A stretch of 64,000 bases of DNA from Phoma sp. XZ068 (GCA_004835665.1 RBKR01000004.1:310001-374000), one strand, 5' to 3'. Positions 47,178 through 59,301 are shown, counted from the stretch's first letter. Translations and numbers: made by a program. The notes: generated by a model not told the origin, from the letters alone.

Positions 47178-50140
47178 ATGGCACCAACCACGCGACCCAA
47201 CAACGATGTCCCTGCCTCGTTCGAGCCTCGCGAGAGCGAACACCCTGCGCTGCACCCATCCATCACCTCTATACCCGTCACCCCTGGATTTGGCTTGCAT
47301 GAAGACAAGGAGCCTGCCAGGGAGACGAGCACCAGCCTCCCCTTCGACCCAGAAACAGCGACACCGGGGCCGTCCTGGGGCGACAAGGGCTCATACTTCC
47401 CCAAGTCGCAAGGGCAGGACCATGCAAGCTCTCCTACCGAACAGGCGGCGGGCGCACGCACGGGCGAGGAACTGCTGAAGCGCCTCAGCGTCTCCTCCGA
47501 GTCCACCAAGAAGCCTGACTTGGCTGATGTCGATCCGCGAGCTGCGCATCCGGGCCTCAATCTCAGCGGTAGACTGATCAGTGCGACTTTTGCTGTGCCC
47601 TACAACCTGGGCTATTCCAAGGGCAACGACTGGGAGATGAACCCTCGCCATGGCACATCTGCTCTCTTCGACTCCTTCTCGTATCTAGCTTCATCGTCTT
47701 CGCCCTGGAACCACACCCTCGTCGGTTGGACGGGCGAGATCTCAAACGCAAAAGCTACCGTTGAGGCGCCGGTCCAACCGACAATCAACAAAGCTGCTGC
47801 ACCTATCCCAGTTGACCCGAAGAACCCAGCACCCCAACAACAGCAGCCATCGGGCATCCGTGTTGGGCGTGAGGATCGCGAACGATTGGAGAAGCAGCTC
47901 GAACGCGACCACGGCGGCAAGATCGTCCCAGTATGGCTGGTTGATGAAGTCGATGACGGGAAAGACGAGTACGTCTTGAAAGACCAAAGCCGCTGGCGCA
48001 CATACGCAGAGCACGAGCTGTACACAATCCTCCACTACAAGCAAAATGAGCCAGCAGACGGACGCGCCGCGCGCAAGTCATGGGCAGACTACTACCGTAT
48101 GAACAAACTCTTCGCGGATCGGATCCTCGAGATTTACAGCCCTGGCGATATCATCATGGTCCACGACTACCAATTGATGCTTCTTCCCAGCTTGCTGCGC
48201 CAGCGCCTGCCCAACATTTACATTGGCTTCTTCCTCCACGTTCCTTTCCCCAGTAGCGAGTTCTACAGGTGTTTGAGCAGGCGTAAGGAGATCTTGGAGG
48301 GCGTCCTTGGCGCAAACATGATTGGCTTCCAGTCCTTCAGTTACTCGCGCCACTTCTCGTCGTGCTGTACTAGGATTCTCGGCTTCGACTCGTCTTCAGC
48401 TGGCGTAGACGCATATGGAGCACATGTTGCAGTCGACGTTTTCCCAATTGGCATCAACTCCATTTCGACGAAACGACAGGCCTTTGAAGCCCCCGAAGTC
48501 GAGGAACGGATTAAACTCATCCGCGAGATGTACGCAGGCAAGAAGTTGATTGTAGGTCGCGACAGACTCGATGCTGTTCGTGGTGTTGTACAGAAACTCC
48601 AAGCGTTTGAGATGTTCCTTGAGAAATATCCCGAGTGGCAGGAAAAGGTTGTCCTGATTCAGGTTACCAGCCCCAGTGCTGTCGTCTCTGACGGAGGCGA
48701 CAACACACAGGAGAAGATGGTCAACAAGATATCAGATCTCGCTGCTAAGATCAATGGTACCTACGGATCTCTCAGCTTTACCCCAGTTCGCCACTTCCCG
48801 CAGTACCTGTCGTCGGAGGAGTACTTCGCTTTGCTCCGGATCGCAGACGTTGGTTTGATCACCAGTGTCCGTGATGGTATGAACACAACGAGCATGGAGT
48901 ACGTTGTCTGCCAGAAGGAGAACCACGGCCCCTTGATTCTGTCCGAGTTCTCTGGTACGGCCGGGTCTCTCAGCGGAGCTATCCACATCAATCCGTGGGA
49001 TCTGGGCGGTGTCGCAGATGCTATCAACGATGCACTCAACATGTCTACCCAAGACCGCGACGATCAGCACCAGCAGCTGTACAGCCATGTTGTCGGCAAC
49101 AACGTCCAGTCATGGACAAACAACTACCTCAAGAGGCTTCTAACCAACTTGTCCTCATTCGATCAGTCGTTTGCTACGCCAGCTCTGGACCGCGCAAAAA
49201 TACTTGCTCAATACAGACAAGCCAAGAAACGTCTCTTCATGTTCGACTACGATGGTACGCTCACGCCCATTGTCAAAGATCCGGCGGCGGCTATTCCTTC
49301 TGACCGGGTCATCCGCACTCTGAAGACTCTGGCCGCAGATCCTGCCAATGCTGTCTGGATCATCAGTGGTAGAGATCAGGCGTTCTTAGACGAGTGGATG
49401 GGTCACATTCCCGAGCTTGGTCTCAGCGCTGAGCATGGAAGCTTCATGAGGCAGCCTATGAGCGACGAGTGGGAGAACCTCACTGAGAAGGAGGACATGA
49501 GCTGGCAGCAGGAAGTGATTGACGTTTTCCAGCACTATACCGACAAGACACAAGGTAAGTCGCGTTGTGGCTGTTGACTATCCTCTATACTGACCTCTCA
49601 TAGGATCGTTCATCGAACAAAAGAAGATCGCGCTCACGTGGCATTACCGAAAGGCTGATCCTGAGTTTGGCGCCTTCCAAGCACGCGAGTGTCAGAAGCA
49701 CCTCGAAAGGACTGTGGCTAAGAAGTACGATGTTGAGGTCATGACTGGCAAAGCCAACCTTGAAGTGCGCCCGAGATTTGTCAACAAGGGTGAAATCGCA
49801 AAGAGGCTTGTTCTCGAGTACGGCGATGCGCCACCAGAGTTCGTCCTCTGCCTGGGTGACGATTTCACAGATGAGGGTAAGTGCCTGAGTCGATGAATAA
49901 CCAAATCCTGGACTAACAACAGCAGACATGTTCCGATCGCTGCGCCAGTCCAAGCTACCAATAGATCACGTCTTCTCGGTCACTGTTGGCGCGAGCTCGA
50001 AGCAGACGCTGGCGAGCTGGCACTTGGTCGAACCATCAGACGTCATTTCAGTCATCTCGCTGCTCAACGGATCAGCCGATGCAGGTAACGTGGGCGCAGT
50101 AGCGGTGGTAGAAGGTTATATCCCAGAGAACCGGCTATAA
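47178..50140 (+). CDS. TPS2: Trehalose-6-phosphate phosphatase Tps2
   Basis: Three exons: 47178..49554, 49604..49876 and 49926..50140; two 49-bp introns; 954 aa. Dephosphorylates trehalose 6-phosphate to trehalose, in the cytosolic synthase complex; important for heat stress and spore survival. The N-terminal 130 residues are disordered. A glycosyltransferase-20 (TPS-like) domain follows (about 135-670: MVHDYQLMLLP, GFFLHVPFPSSE, RDGMNTTSMEYV); in Tps2 proteins it is normally not active. The C-terminal HAD phosphatase has nucleophile Asp690 and Asp692 in FDYDGTLTP, WIISGRD, SAEHGSF and GDDFTDEDMF (about 878). The start is the ATG of MAPTTRPNND. The last acceptor is a tandem NAGNAG (CAGCAG); the distal AG matches the family, and the proximal one would add Ala. 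Confidence 0.96.
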
Positions 50141-51115
50141 AGCTGTTTGCTTTCGATAGAAGTGGGCAGGCAAAAGCATATGGAGCATTTGGCATGGAGC
50201 AACAGGAGCATCAGGGAATAGACAAGGGCGGGTTGAGACATGACGGAATATTAGCTAGCCAAACAAATACTTTTCAATGACAGCGGCCTGTAAGGCTGCA
50301 TGAGTGTCGAATGATTTGCCTACGGACGCTCTGTCGGTATTGTTTGATGTCCAAGGCGTTGTGTACCGAGAAGCTGTTGCCATGCGCCAATTGCCGGAGG
50401 CGTGGAGCGTTTGGGGCGACTGAGTATCCTTACCCCTGTCTCCACGCGGCGCACTGACTGACTCGGATGGCGGTTGGCGTTTCAGCGTCCCGCTGGGGCA
50501 AACGAAGAGAAGAGCGACGCGGTGCTTGCGTGATGAGAGGGCAGCAGTGCATGGTGCCTGCCCCATGCGGGCAAGAAGCGAACGCTCCTGGCGTGGTTAT
50601 GTTGAGAAAATGCAGCTGCGGCGCAGTGTACTCGCAGTTGCTCGTCCCGCAGTGCCGGCACGACTACTTCTTTAGCCTAGGAACGTCTAGGTTTTCGGCC
50701 TGTCTAGCCCTGTTGGAACAATTCGAGAACGACGGGCAGACGCCACGACGCCCAAGCGAGTCGTTCCGCCAACTCTCCCACCCTGGTCTATAGCTGCACG
50801 CCGTTCTGCTCGCTGCTGTCGCTGTTGTTCCCGGCCCCCTGCATTGTCTGTCTGTCGTCGTTGCCGGTGCCGTTCTCTCGTTCACAATCGCACATATTGA
50901 AGCTGGTCCGCCGCCCATCGCTCTCCACAGTCCTGCAATCCTGGTTCATATCCGACTTATTCGATACATCGCCTGCGTCACCATAGCAGCCGTTTCCCTG
51001 CCCATAGTCACCAGCAACCCACAACTGCCATAACCAAGACATCGCCCGCGTTTGGAGACTCTTGTCAGCACCACAACATCCCCGGCGGATCACACGGCAC
51101 ACAACGACACTCACC
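50141..51115. other. Intergenic region
   Basis: 3' flank of TPS2 and promoter/leader of the small protein gene. No gene supported; the final 60 bp are CA-rich leader. Confidence 0.6.
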
Positions 51116-51441
51116 ATGGGTCTTATCGAAAAACTGCAAGCTCGTACGTCAGCCCCTACTCCCGACTTCCTCGACTCCACACATAGTAGGGGCCTCAGGA
51201 TCTAACAACCACGACAGGTCTCGAGCTGTACCGTCTGGAGCAGCGCTACACACGCCGCGAGAAGCGCTCCACCTTCATCAGCGAAGCACAGTACGTCGAC
51301 GGCGAGTACGTCTACGCCTCGTCGCCCTCCTCGTCCACCAAGTCGGCCGGCACAAGCAGCTCCCGCCGCTTCAGCAAAATGCCCTCCATGCCTGCTGTGC
51401 GGATAAAGGAGCTGGCGCGCGCTGGCACCGGCCGCTCGTGA
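51116..51441 (+). CDS. Small conserved fungal protein, 83 aa
   Basis: Exons 51116..51143 and 51218..51441 with a 74-bp intron; 83 aa. The first exon encodes only nine residues (MGLIEKLQA) plus one base. The second continues with a charged helix, RLELYRLEQRYTRREKR, then EAQYVDGEYVYASS and a Ser/Thr-rich basic tail ending ARAGTGRS. The splice gives one unbroken helix, and the pattern 'LELYRLE-RYTRREKR-YVDGEY' is one I associate with a short Pezizomycotina protein family of unknown function. No signal peptide or membrane span; probably cytosolic, perhaps a coiled-coil adaptor. I give no function. Confidence 0.8.
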
Positions 51442-52429
51442 TTGCCAAACTCTGATGAGTGCGAGCACGAGTTGGCCTGGGATCATGTCAGGGGAGCAGT
51501 GTCGCTTGTGGGGAAGAAGTGCCCATTCGCACCACGGCACTGGTGTAGCTCTCGAACACCAGCGCGTGGGTAGACATGTGTTTTGGCGACACAAAACTCG
51601 GGGGCGGTTATCCACCGGTTGCACGCGACCCATGCAAGGAGTTCTTGCCGCCGCTGCACCACGCTTGGACCGGTATAACGCCGCCAGCAGACAGTGCGAC
51701 GCGCCACCATCCAACGAACGAACCTTTACGCCTATTCTTCTACACACCTTTACCCTTTTATCGACAATATGACTTTTCGACATTCAACAGTTCGACAGCT
51801 TGGGACAGCATTTGGCGCGGATGCTTTTTCACGTCGCTACGGTCTTTACCATACTTTTCTTTGTCCTTTCAATTAGGTTTCCTTGTAGAATACCCTACCC
51901 ATTGATGCATGGGCTCTTTTGGCGAACTAGTGCATTGCATAGCATGTAGACTTGCTATATTGCATCGAAAATGAATACATTACTTAATGTTCTGTACCAT
52001 TATGACGAAACGAGTGGAAGATAGCTCATACAGAGATGTAGGACGCTCATTTTGTTACAAGCTGCGCTAATGAATAGCAAGCTCAGATAGCGTGCCATGT
52101 AGATCATCTTCTATGCACTGTAAGTTCGCTCAATGAACAGCGCAGTCATGAGCAGAAGTCACTACCGAGGGCGTGATAATACTAGTTCAAGTGGGAGAGC
52201 ACGATACAACTAAAAGTAAACAAAGCGTGTATTGGGGTATCTTCAGATCTATGCTGCAATATGCCATGAGAGCGAAGCTATATGTTAGAACCGAACAAAG
52301 CAAATGCAACGCTTGAACGCCAACAATGAGTAAACCCATCTATATCCCATGCTGAAAATGATCAAGTCGTAAGTCGTTAGTAGCGTGAGCCAGTGTGTAA
52401 TCTCGCAAATGACAACCACGACCGCACGC
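51442..52429. other. Convergent intergenic region
   Basis: Holds the 3' flanks of the small protein gene and the permease. AT-richer after about 51,900. No gene or repeat recognised. Confidence 0.6.
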
Positions 52430-54480
52430 TCAAGGCGTAAACCTGTCGTCGTAGTCGCTGAGCACGTCCTCAATGTCCTCGGGTGGCAGCTCGCCGATGG
52501 TGTCGCTGGTGCGTGGGCCAGTGTAGCTCTTGCGTGCACCGGCGTACCACCATACCGTGCTGAACAACCCGATGAAGCCGGCGACGCAGATCGCGTAGTT
52601 CATGTTTGTCGCTGTGACGGGGTTTACGGTCGGGAAGAAGAGGACCACACTGATGAAAATTACCCATGTTACGGCGATGGCGTTGACGGGCTTGCTCCAT
52701 CGGCCCATGGTGTATGGGCCTGCGTGGAAGACGACGCGGTCTTCATACCAGCGATGTGCGATGATGACGGCGATGTAGGAGATGTCCAGGGCGGGGGCAG
52801 TGATGTTGAAAATGGCGGTTATGGTCAGCGTGGAGCCGATGCCGATGAGATCGAGACAGCTGCAGAAGGCGACGACGAGCCAGACGGCGTTAACGGGCGT
52901 GTGCGTGTAGGTGTTTACTTTGGACCAGAAGCTGGGATGAGTCAGCATGTGCATGTTGGGTTGGTGGATGCAAGAACGGAGGATACTCACCCAGAAAATG
53001 GAAACGCTGCGTCGCGAGAGAACGCCCATGCCATTCTAGCATTCGCCAGCATAGCGCTGCAGCCGGTGAAGAACTGCACTAGCATCACGAAAAACCACAT
53101 GATCGTTCCTCCGGTCTTTCCACCAGCGTTGAAGAAGATCTGCGCGACTGGCAGACCAGTTGGTGTCGCCATGATCCCCTCGTAGTCTGACATGCAGAAG
53201 CAGAACGTCACAGTGAGCATCCAGCCTGTGACGCCTGACACCAGGATAGCCGCGCGAATCGCAACTGGACCGCGAATCGCGGCATCGTGCGTCTCTTCTG
53301 ACATGCTGTATGAGGTGGTTAGGTGCGTTGTTCATGCAAGGCGCGACTAGGGTGCGGCTTACTGTGTGGTGCCATCGTAGTCGGTCATTGTCCATGCAAC
53401 TGATAGGAATCTAGATTTGTCAGATGATTCTGGTTAGATGTTGCGAGGTTGTCGTACCCGAGTAAGAAAGAGAATCCTTTGCTGCCCCAGCCAGAGCCGT
53501 CTGTGACTGTTGTGAACACCCATGATGCGCTTTGCTTGTTGGGTGTAAGAATGAGAAGTGCGATGCAGATGCAGATCGATGCGATGACTGAATTTCCTGT
53601 CAGTTGTGTTCCGCTGCAAGATAGGATGTACTCACTGTTGATGGGAGCAAACCAGAGAATAATGCGGTGTAGCCAATTGGTAGGGAAAGAGCAAATAGTA
53701 CCAAAGAGACACAAAACAAAGATAGCAAGAAGGACGGTTTGGTGAGCATTCCTGGAAAAATTGTTAGTGTCTGTCGTTTCCATATTATTCGACGTTCTCA
53801 CGGTGTAAATGTAGCCTCCCCTCCATCGAAAGTGTGCATAACAGCCGTAGCCAGGATCATCTGAGAGATCGTGTACGCCAGACTTGCAACACCTGCTGCT
53901 TGGCCGAGGAAGTTGCACCACCCAATGATCCAGGCCCACGCTGCGACATGCTCTGGCGGCACAACGTGCTTTGTAACGTAGTACATGCCTCCGGCAGTTG
54001 GATACGCTGATACAAGTTCGGCAACTAGATTTGTCAGTCAACTGATCGATGAGCAGAGCCATTAAACCAACCTGAACTGGCTATACAGTATGCCATAATA
54101 CTACCAATTAGCCAAGCCCAAACACATGTTGCTGGTCCGCCAGAGGTCATTGGAGCGCCAAACGTCGCTGGTACTGACCCAAGCACTCCGAGAATTGAGA
54201 TTGCGTATGAAACGGTAGACCATCGTGAGAAATGTCTTTGCAGAACCTAGATGTCATTAGGTTATATTCAAGCTAGAGGTACTTGGAAGCGTACTGGAGT
54301 GTATCCAATTCGTACGAGGAGACGGTCGTCGTCATCCGCAATCGTTGCCATGATACTTCGATTGTTATTTCCAGTATGTGGCGCAGGCTTCTTGTCCTGG
54401 GGGATGGTTGGCTGGGTTGATGTGCCGTGAATGGAATGCCTGGCCGATTGGGCAGTCTCGAAATCTTTGCTAGTACCCAT
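52430..54480 (-). CDS. Amino-acid/GABA-type permease (APC superfamily)
   Basis: Eight exons: 54480..54295, 54246..54072, 54024..53802, 53751..53636, 53596..53458, 53410..53363, 53305..52991 and 52931..52430; introns 39-59 bp; 567 aa. A plasma-membrane proton-coupled transporter with about 12 membrane segments and cytosolic, hydrophilic ends. Signatures: STVSYAISILGVLGS, GGPATCVWAWLIGS, ELVSAYPTAGGMYY, NFLGQAAGVASLAYT, GTIMWFFVMLVQFF and MAWAFSRDAAFPFS. These are typical of the fungal GABA/choline/uga4-like group of amino-acid permeases. All seven junctions keep phase and restore helices. The 39-bp fourth intron is unusually short. The exact substrate (GABA, choline, another amino acid) cannot be told. 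Confidence 0.92.
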
Positions 54481-56775
54481 GGTCAATGTTCAGTCCTGGT
54501 ACATGGGGACTTGTAAGAGGAGGATATGAGGACAATGTCTACTGGAGAAACGTCGACGGAGAATAGAACGATGAAATAACGGTAGTGGGTCCCCAGTGGA
54601 TACACCCTAAGAAGATTAACGGTAATGGCGTCGGGTCGCAGACCCAAGCGACGGGACTCGTTACTTGAAACGGGAGGGATATGGATCTATGAACGATGCG
54701 AGGGAGTGAGAGCATCTTTAGCTTTGGAGTGACCAAGCGGAGAAGTGCTCCACCGCTTTCGGAGCTCCACATAAAGTCCAGTAGTATAACAAGATGGATT
54801 GCAAACCTACCAGTACAGTCAGGCTTGCAGATTCGAAAGCATGTTGCCACGTGCGAGGCGTGCTGTCGAAGGGGTGAGTACGAGGAGCAGCTAATTCGAA
54901 AAGGCAGACCCCGGAAGTACAGCTAGCAAGCCCGAGTAGCTTCTTGCGGATAGCGGAACATGCCAAAGGCTACGTGGTGCTCATGTCACTTTCATTAGCG
55001 GAGGTAGATGTCCTGTAGGAAGTAGAGGCGCTTGAGCCAGGAGGGGCCACACAAGGCGTTTTGACGATCCAAGGTACCGGGCCGTTACCCTTGCATCCTT
55101 GTCTCTGCAGCAAGCATTGTCATTGCAACCATGAGCGCGGTATGACCGCAATCGGAACAGGATAGAGTTCTGGCTTTGAATTCGTATGCTGGCCTCGTGA
55201 GCTGGTGCGCGTCCGGCAGGGTTTTGGAGAGAATGAAACACGCCACTTTCATCTCACATCACCAAACTTCCTCAGGAACGGGAAGGTAGGAAGTTACGGC
55301 GGGCCTTAGCAAGGAGCTCAATTGCCATGACGCATGTCGAACGGAACGGCGGCCTTTCTTGCGTTATGCCTTTGAGTGATGCGACTCAGTGTACAATACG
55401 GGAGGAGCCTGCGGCATGCTAATCGACGCCCCTGGCCGGACGGAGGTCATTTGCTTTGAAGCGGTGAAAGCTCCATCTTCTGATTGGTCTTTCGCGCATG
55501 TCATTGTGAGCGCTCCGAAGACTCCAAATGTGAAAGCGGCTAGAGCAGATCAAAGTTGCTGTGCTGTACTTTACGAAGCCGTGAATCGCGTTTCGTACTG
55601 TTAAAGGAGCAAAAACCCAAATTGGCGGGCAGCCGAACCGAACCTTCTTCTCCACTTGCGAACGGTTTTCTCAGCGACAACCCCATCAATTCGTCAGCAC
55701 TCTCGAGAGTGATACTACAATATATTTGCAACAGTGTTGTACAACTCCAATCGCCAGCGTGCCGCGAAGTTCACTACGCCACAATGCTACATATGCAAGG
55801 CGGCTAACACGTGCAGCTGCATGGCCATTCCGCGACCAATGCCTATCTAACACGAGATTTGCGTCCTGGCACAGGAACTTCTACTCACCGTTCTCTTGGA
55901 TTGTTCCCACGAACAAGGATCTGTCCTTTGCTTTCAACCTAAATGCCGAATACGAATTCTTGCGGTGAAGGTCGATCCGGCGAGCCACTGCAGATGAAGG
56001 CTGAGGAAGCTCACATGACTGATTCCATGCCGGCATCCTTCCAGTCACGGTCCGTTGTGTCAACCTTCGCTATCGGGCTGAAAAGAGCGGTGGAAGTGAA
56101 AAGCAGCCACATTGGGTAACTACAGCGTTGTCCACCCGTTTGACCGGATCCACGGCGTTGGCTTTTACGGAATTCTGCTCCACAGTCGACGTCAAGCCGA
56201 TGATCTCCATACCTGATCAAGCAAGCGACCTTCCGCTGCAGATTCAAGTCCACCGCAACGCATTTTCGGAATTCAATCCACGAATAGACCGCGGGACCGA
56301 GCTTGACAGCTCGCCAGTTCGCTAACTTGGGCATCAGTACAGTAGCCGCAAGCCATTGCTCACTTTACTTAACAATCCTTCAAGAACATGTAAGGTTTGT
56401 CAGCATGCCCGGCGCGAGGATTCAGCACGGTACAAAACCCACTGGGGCGGTATGCGCATCAAGAAAAAGCTCGGAGATTTTCTCTGAAGTCAGCCTTCTA
56501 GAAGATGTACTCCACGACGCCATGGTTTCAGAATGGTGCCGAAACCTTGGGTAACGGACCACTGGTACTGATCCTTGGTCGATGCCATCCAATCAAAGTC
56601 TATGTCCTCGAACAATCTTGAGGTGCCTACCTCCGACGACCGGTCAGTGAGCATCTTGTCTTTAATATTGCGGCACCTCACTTGCATCTGACAATCCTGC
56701 AATTATCACCGTTCCGCAAGTGTGTAATGAAGCAAATGATCATACTTGCAGTGCATCTGCAAGTTATAGCACTTT
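54481..56775. other. Intergenic region (2.3 kb)
   Basis: Between two leftward genes. Only short open frames without resemblance to families; no repeat or RNA gene recognised. The part next to 54,480 is the permease promoter. Confidence 0.55.
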
Positions 56776-58488
56776 TCATGTGATGTACACCGGTGTTCTG
56801 CTTCCGTGAAATGATGATGCCACAGGCGGAAACTCTGTGTACGGCAAAAACCGCAAAGTGCAGGACTGAAATATTGCTCGCACAACCAGTGTCCACCAAG
56901 CTTCGATGATCAAGTTTCTGTCCCTGATACCTTTCTGCTCCATTAAATTCACCACCAATTCAATCTGCTCTGGATCCACGTAGAAGTGGAACACCTCGAC
57001 CAGTTCACTAGCCGGCGACCCATGCAGAAGGATCGAGTCATCCCGATATATGCCTTTGTCAAGCGCTTCTTTGCTCTTCTTCCAAGCCGCCACGCCCAAA
57101 TGTAGATGGGCCAAGACGAGGTCTTTGTACCCAATGTCGTATCGCTCTCGAATATCGAGAAAGTATGCGGTCGTTTCGTCAAAGACATCATGGGCAAACT
57201 CAATAAGATCAGACGGACAACGTGACTGCTGACCCATCTGAAAGTGGAGACTTTCGTAGAAGAAATGCGGCCACCTCGCAGCGTAAGTCACCAGATGGCC
57301 AAGAAGGCCTCGCAGGTGTGCTGACGGATTTTCGTAAATGTGTTGCTCTAAGCGGCGGCGCAGAACGATCCTGGCCCAGTGAGTCGCGAAGGATTCAACG
57401 TCGGCGCATAATACGTTCGACACAGTGGTGACGCTGGATCCACGTAACGGCAAGAATGGACAGAGCATACTGCGCAGGTCGCACATGAGTCGAAAGCATC
57501 CGTCCACGCTGGTGATGGCCTCAATCACCTCTTCCGCGACTCCGATCGACTCCAGTGAGCCATGGATCATCGCAAAGCTCGAGGCAGTCGGTGTCTTGCC
57601 TGGACCAGGATTGTTTCCACCCTGCGTTGGCTCGGCGCTGACAACACTAGGTAAAGTATGGATGTCTGGAATGTCCAGTGCCTGACACCCAGGTATGATG
57701 CCGCATGCCAGCTTATCAGCTGCTTCTGTATGTATGCGAGCATGAGGGCGCGCTGCATACGAAGGGACATATGAATCGTCGAATGTATACTGTACCAGAA
57801 TACCAAAGCCCCGAATCGTGGTACTGTTGATTGTGTGTCCATTTCCCTCAGCTCTGATGTATCCGCGACTCGGCTGTAAGTCTCTCCAAGCCATACCCAT
57901 GCGATGCGCCAGCACAACTAAAGTGCCCACTGTCGTAGTAGCCAAAGGCCGAACAACTTCTGGAGGCATGAAATCCCACGACCACTCTCGAAGTACCATT
58001 GCAGGGCTCAAGATCATTGCCGTATGTGTCTCAGATGACTTTCTGGTATCGATGGTTCCGAGCTCATCCCAGGTCGCTTGGTGCAGGTGCTCCAACTGCT
58101 TCAGCAAGCTGATCCACCCAACCTGGTCAGTGCTCGTCTCTTCACGCCGTTCAACCGGTATAGAGTTCGTGAAGAGACCTAAATGGTCGATTGCAACGAC
58201 GTCCCTCTTGAAGATCCGCTGCTCAGGGGCTCTGCGACTCATTGGCATCGGCACGTTGGTTTGCAGAATGATGTCAGGGGTTGTGAACTTGACTTCGAAC
58301 CGAAATTGGCTCCATCGCCAGGTCAAGCGTGTCTTGCGTGCCCACGGTCCTAATACGGAATGTTGACATCGGCGGTAGCCCTCGGCGGTGCTGAACACTT
58401 GCTGGAGCAGTTGACCAACAGCAATGGCGAGCGCCGTCAGAGCAACCGCGAGTGCAGCGCCTGCTAGGCTGATCTCTCCATTGGCCAT
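56776..58488 (-). CDS. Modin-like fungal protein of unknown function
   Basis: A single exon, 570 aa. One N-terminal hydrophobic helix (about residues 8-30, LAGAALAVALTALAIAVGQ) is followed by TAEGYRRCQHSVLGPWARKTRLTWRWSQ-type sequence. This resembles a family often labelled 'modin' in Sordariomycetes and Dothideomycetes. The next 520 residues look globular with many Trp and His: FRFEVKFTTPDIIL, WSWDFMPPEVVRPLATT, GTLVVLAHRMGMAWRDL, IRGFGILVQYTF, FFYESLHFQMG. The single helix suggests membrane anchoring with the bulk in the cytosol. No catalytic motif recognised. These genes are often multi-copy and variable among strains, and some families of this look are linked to self/non-self recognition; that link is speculation here. 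Confidence 0.75.
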   Translation of the reverse strand: MANGEISLAGAALAVALTALAIAVGQLLQQVFSTAEGYRRCQHSVLGPWARKTRLTWRWSQFRFEVKFTTPDIILQTNVPMPMSRRAPEQRIFKRDVVAIDHLGLFTNSIPVERREETSTDQVGWISLLKQLEHLHQATWDELGTIDTRKSSETHTAMILSPAMVLREWSWDFMPPEVVRPLATTTVGTLVVLAHRMGMAWRDLQPSRGYIRAEGNGHTINSTTIRGFGILVQYTFDDSYVPSYAARPHARIHTEAADKLACGIIPGCQALDIPDIHTLPSVVSAEPTQGGNNPGPGKTPTASSFAMIHGSLESIGVAEEVIEAITSVDGCFRLMCDLRSMLCPFLPLRGSSVTTVSNVLCADVESFATHWARIVLRRRLEQHIYENPSAHLRGLLGHLVTYAARWPHFFYESLHFQMGQQSRCPSDLIEFAHDVFDETTAYFLDIRERYDIGYKDLVLAHLHLGVAAWKKSKEALDKGIYRDDSILLHGSPASELVEVFHFYVDPEQIELVVNLMEQKGIRDRNLIIEAWWTLVVRAIFQSCTLRFLPYTEFPPVASSFHGSRTPVYIT

Positions 58489-59189
58489 TGAGGTTTCGCT
58501 GTTGTTATGTGGCTATTTATTAAGGGACAATTTTCGAGAGGACGGAGACATCGTTCAGCTCTGGATTTCGAAATACGCGCTTGCGCCTCAGCCCTCCTCC
58601 CCTCATGACAGTGCGCCGACCAGCATTCAACGATCTCTGCGACGATCATTTCGTGAGGCTCATCGTGAGACCTGGGTTTTTAGGCCTAGTGATGCTGATT
58701 GTATATATATCGCACGTAAACATTACCTTTCATGGATCTAAATGTCGGTGGTCACTGAGCCTTGCCGCCAAAGAATGCCGCCCGCGAACCAGCCCCAACG
58801 AAACTTCTGCAGGGCTGAAAGACGCCGCGTGCCGTTCATACTCAAGAGGAGCAGACATCCACAAAACAAGCATCCGATGTAGTGGTTCACTTAAAATCCG
58901 ACAAATTTCCGGCCTACACACACCAATATCAGTGCAATGGGTGTTGGTCCAGGGTGTCTCGGTCTCGATAGTATTATCGAACAACAGTTTAGTACACAGC
59001 TGCGGCTCGAACAGCCGGCCGAATTATTGGAGTTGGACTGCTTAGCGAGATCAGCCTTTCCCGCCCACACACACCGTGATACATCGACAGCACCGCCCAC
59101 AACGAGGAGCTCGGGCAGACTTATTTTAGTAAGACTATAATAACTGCCCTCAGCCAAACTTCCATCAAAGGAGTAACAACTCAATTCAC
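58489..59189. other. Intergenic region before the tRNA gene
   Basis: 5' flank of the modin-like gene and upstream of tRNA-Ala. No gene supported. Confidence 0.6.
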
Positions 59190-59293
59190 GGGCTCGTGGT
59201 TTAGTGGTATAATACTCCCTTAGCATCTCGCAAGCACCTAGTGCTTCGAATCCTGACTGGGAGTGGTCCGGGGTTCGATTCCCCGCGAGTCCA
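59190..59293 (+). tRNA. tRNA-Ala (anticodon AGC) with 32-nt intron
   Basis: The acceptor stem GGGCTCG pairs fully with CGAGTCC, including a G3:U70 wobble, the hallmark of tRNA-Ala; discriminator base A. The anticodon stem CTCCC/GGGAG encloses the loop TTAGCA-T, with AGC at 59222-59224. The intron is 59226-59257, just after position 37, the normal site. The T arm is CGGGG-TTCGATT-CCCCG. The A box (TGGTTTAGTGG) and B box (GGTTCGATTCC) are good. The D stem is weak, with one T:T mismatch. The mature form is 72 nt plus CCA. Confidence 0.88.
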
Positions 59294-59295
59294 TC

Positions 59296-59301
59296 TTTTT
59301 T
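59296..59301 (+). terminator. Pol III terminator of tRNA-Ala
   Basis: A run of six T three bases after the tRNA 3' end, enough for RNA polymerase III termination. Confidence 0.8.

Noticed and set aside
47178..49230. Calling this gene Tps1 (trehalose-phosphate synthase)
   Set aside because: The TPS-like domain is followed by a full HAD phosphatase with DYDGTLTP and GDDFTDEDMF, the arrangement of Tps2.
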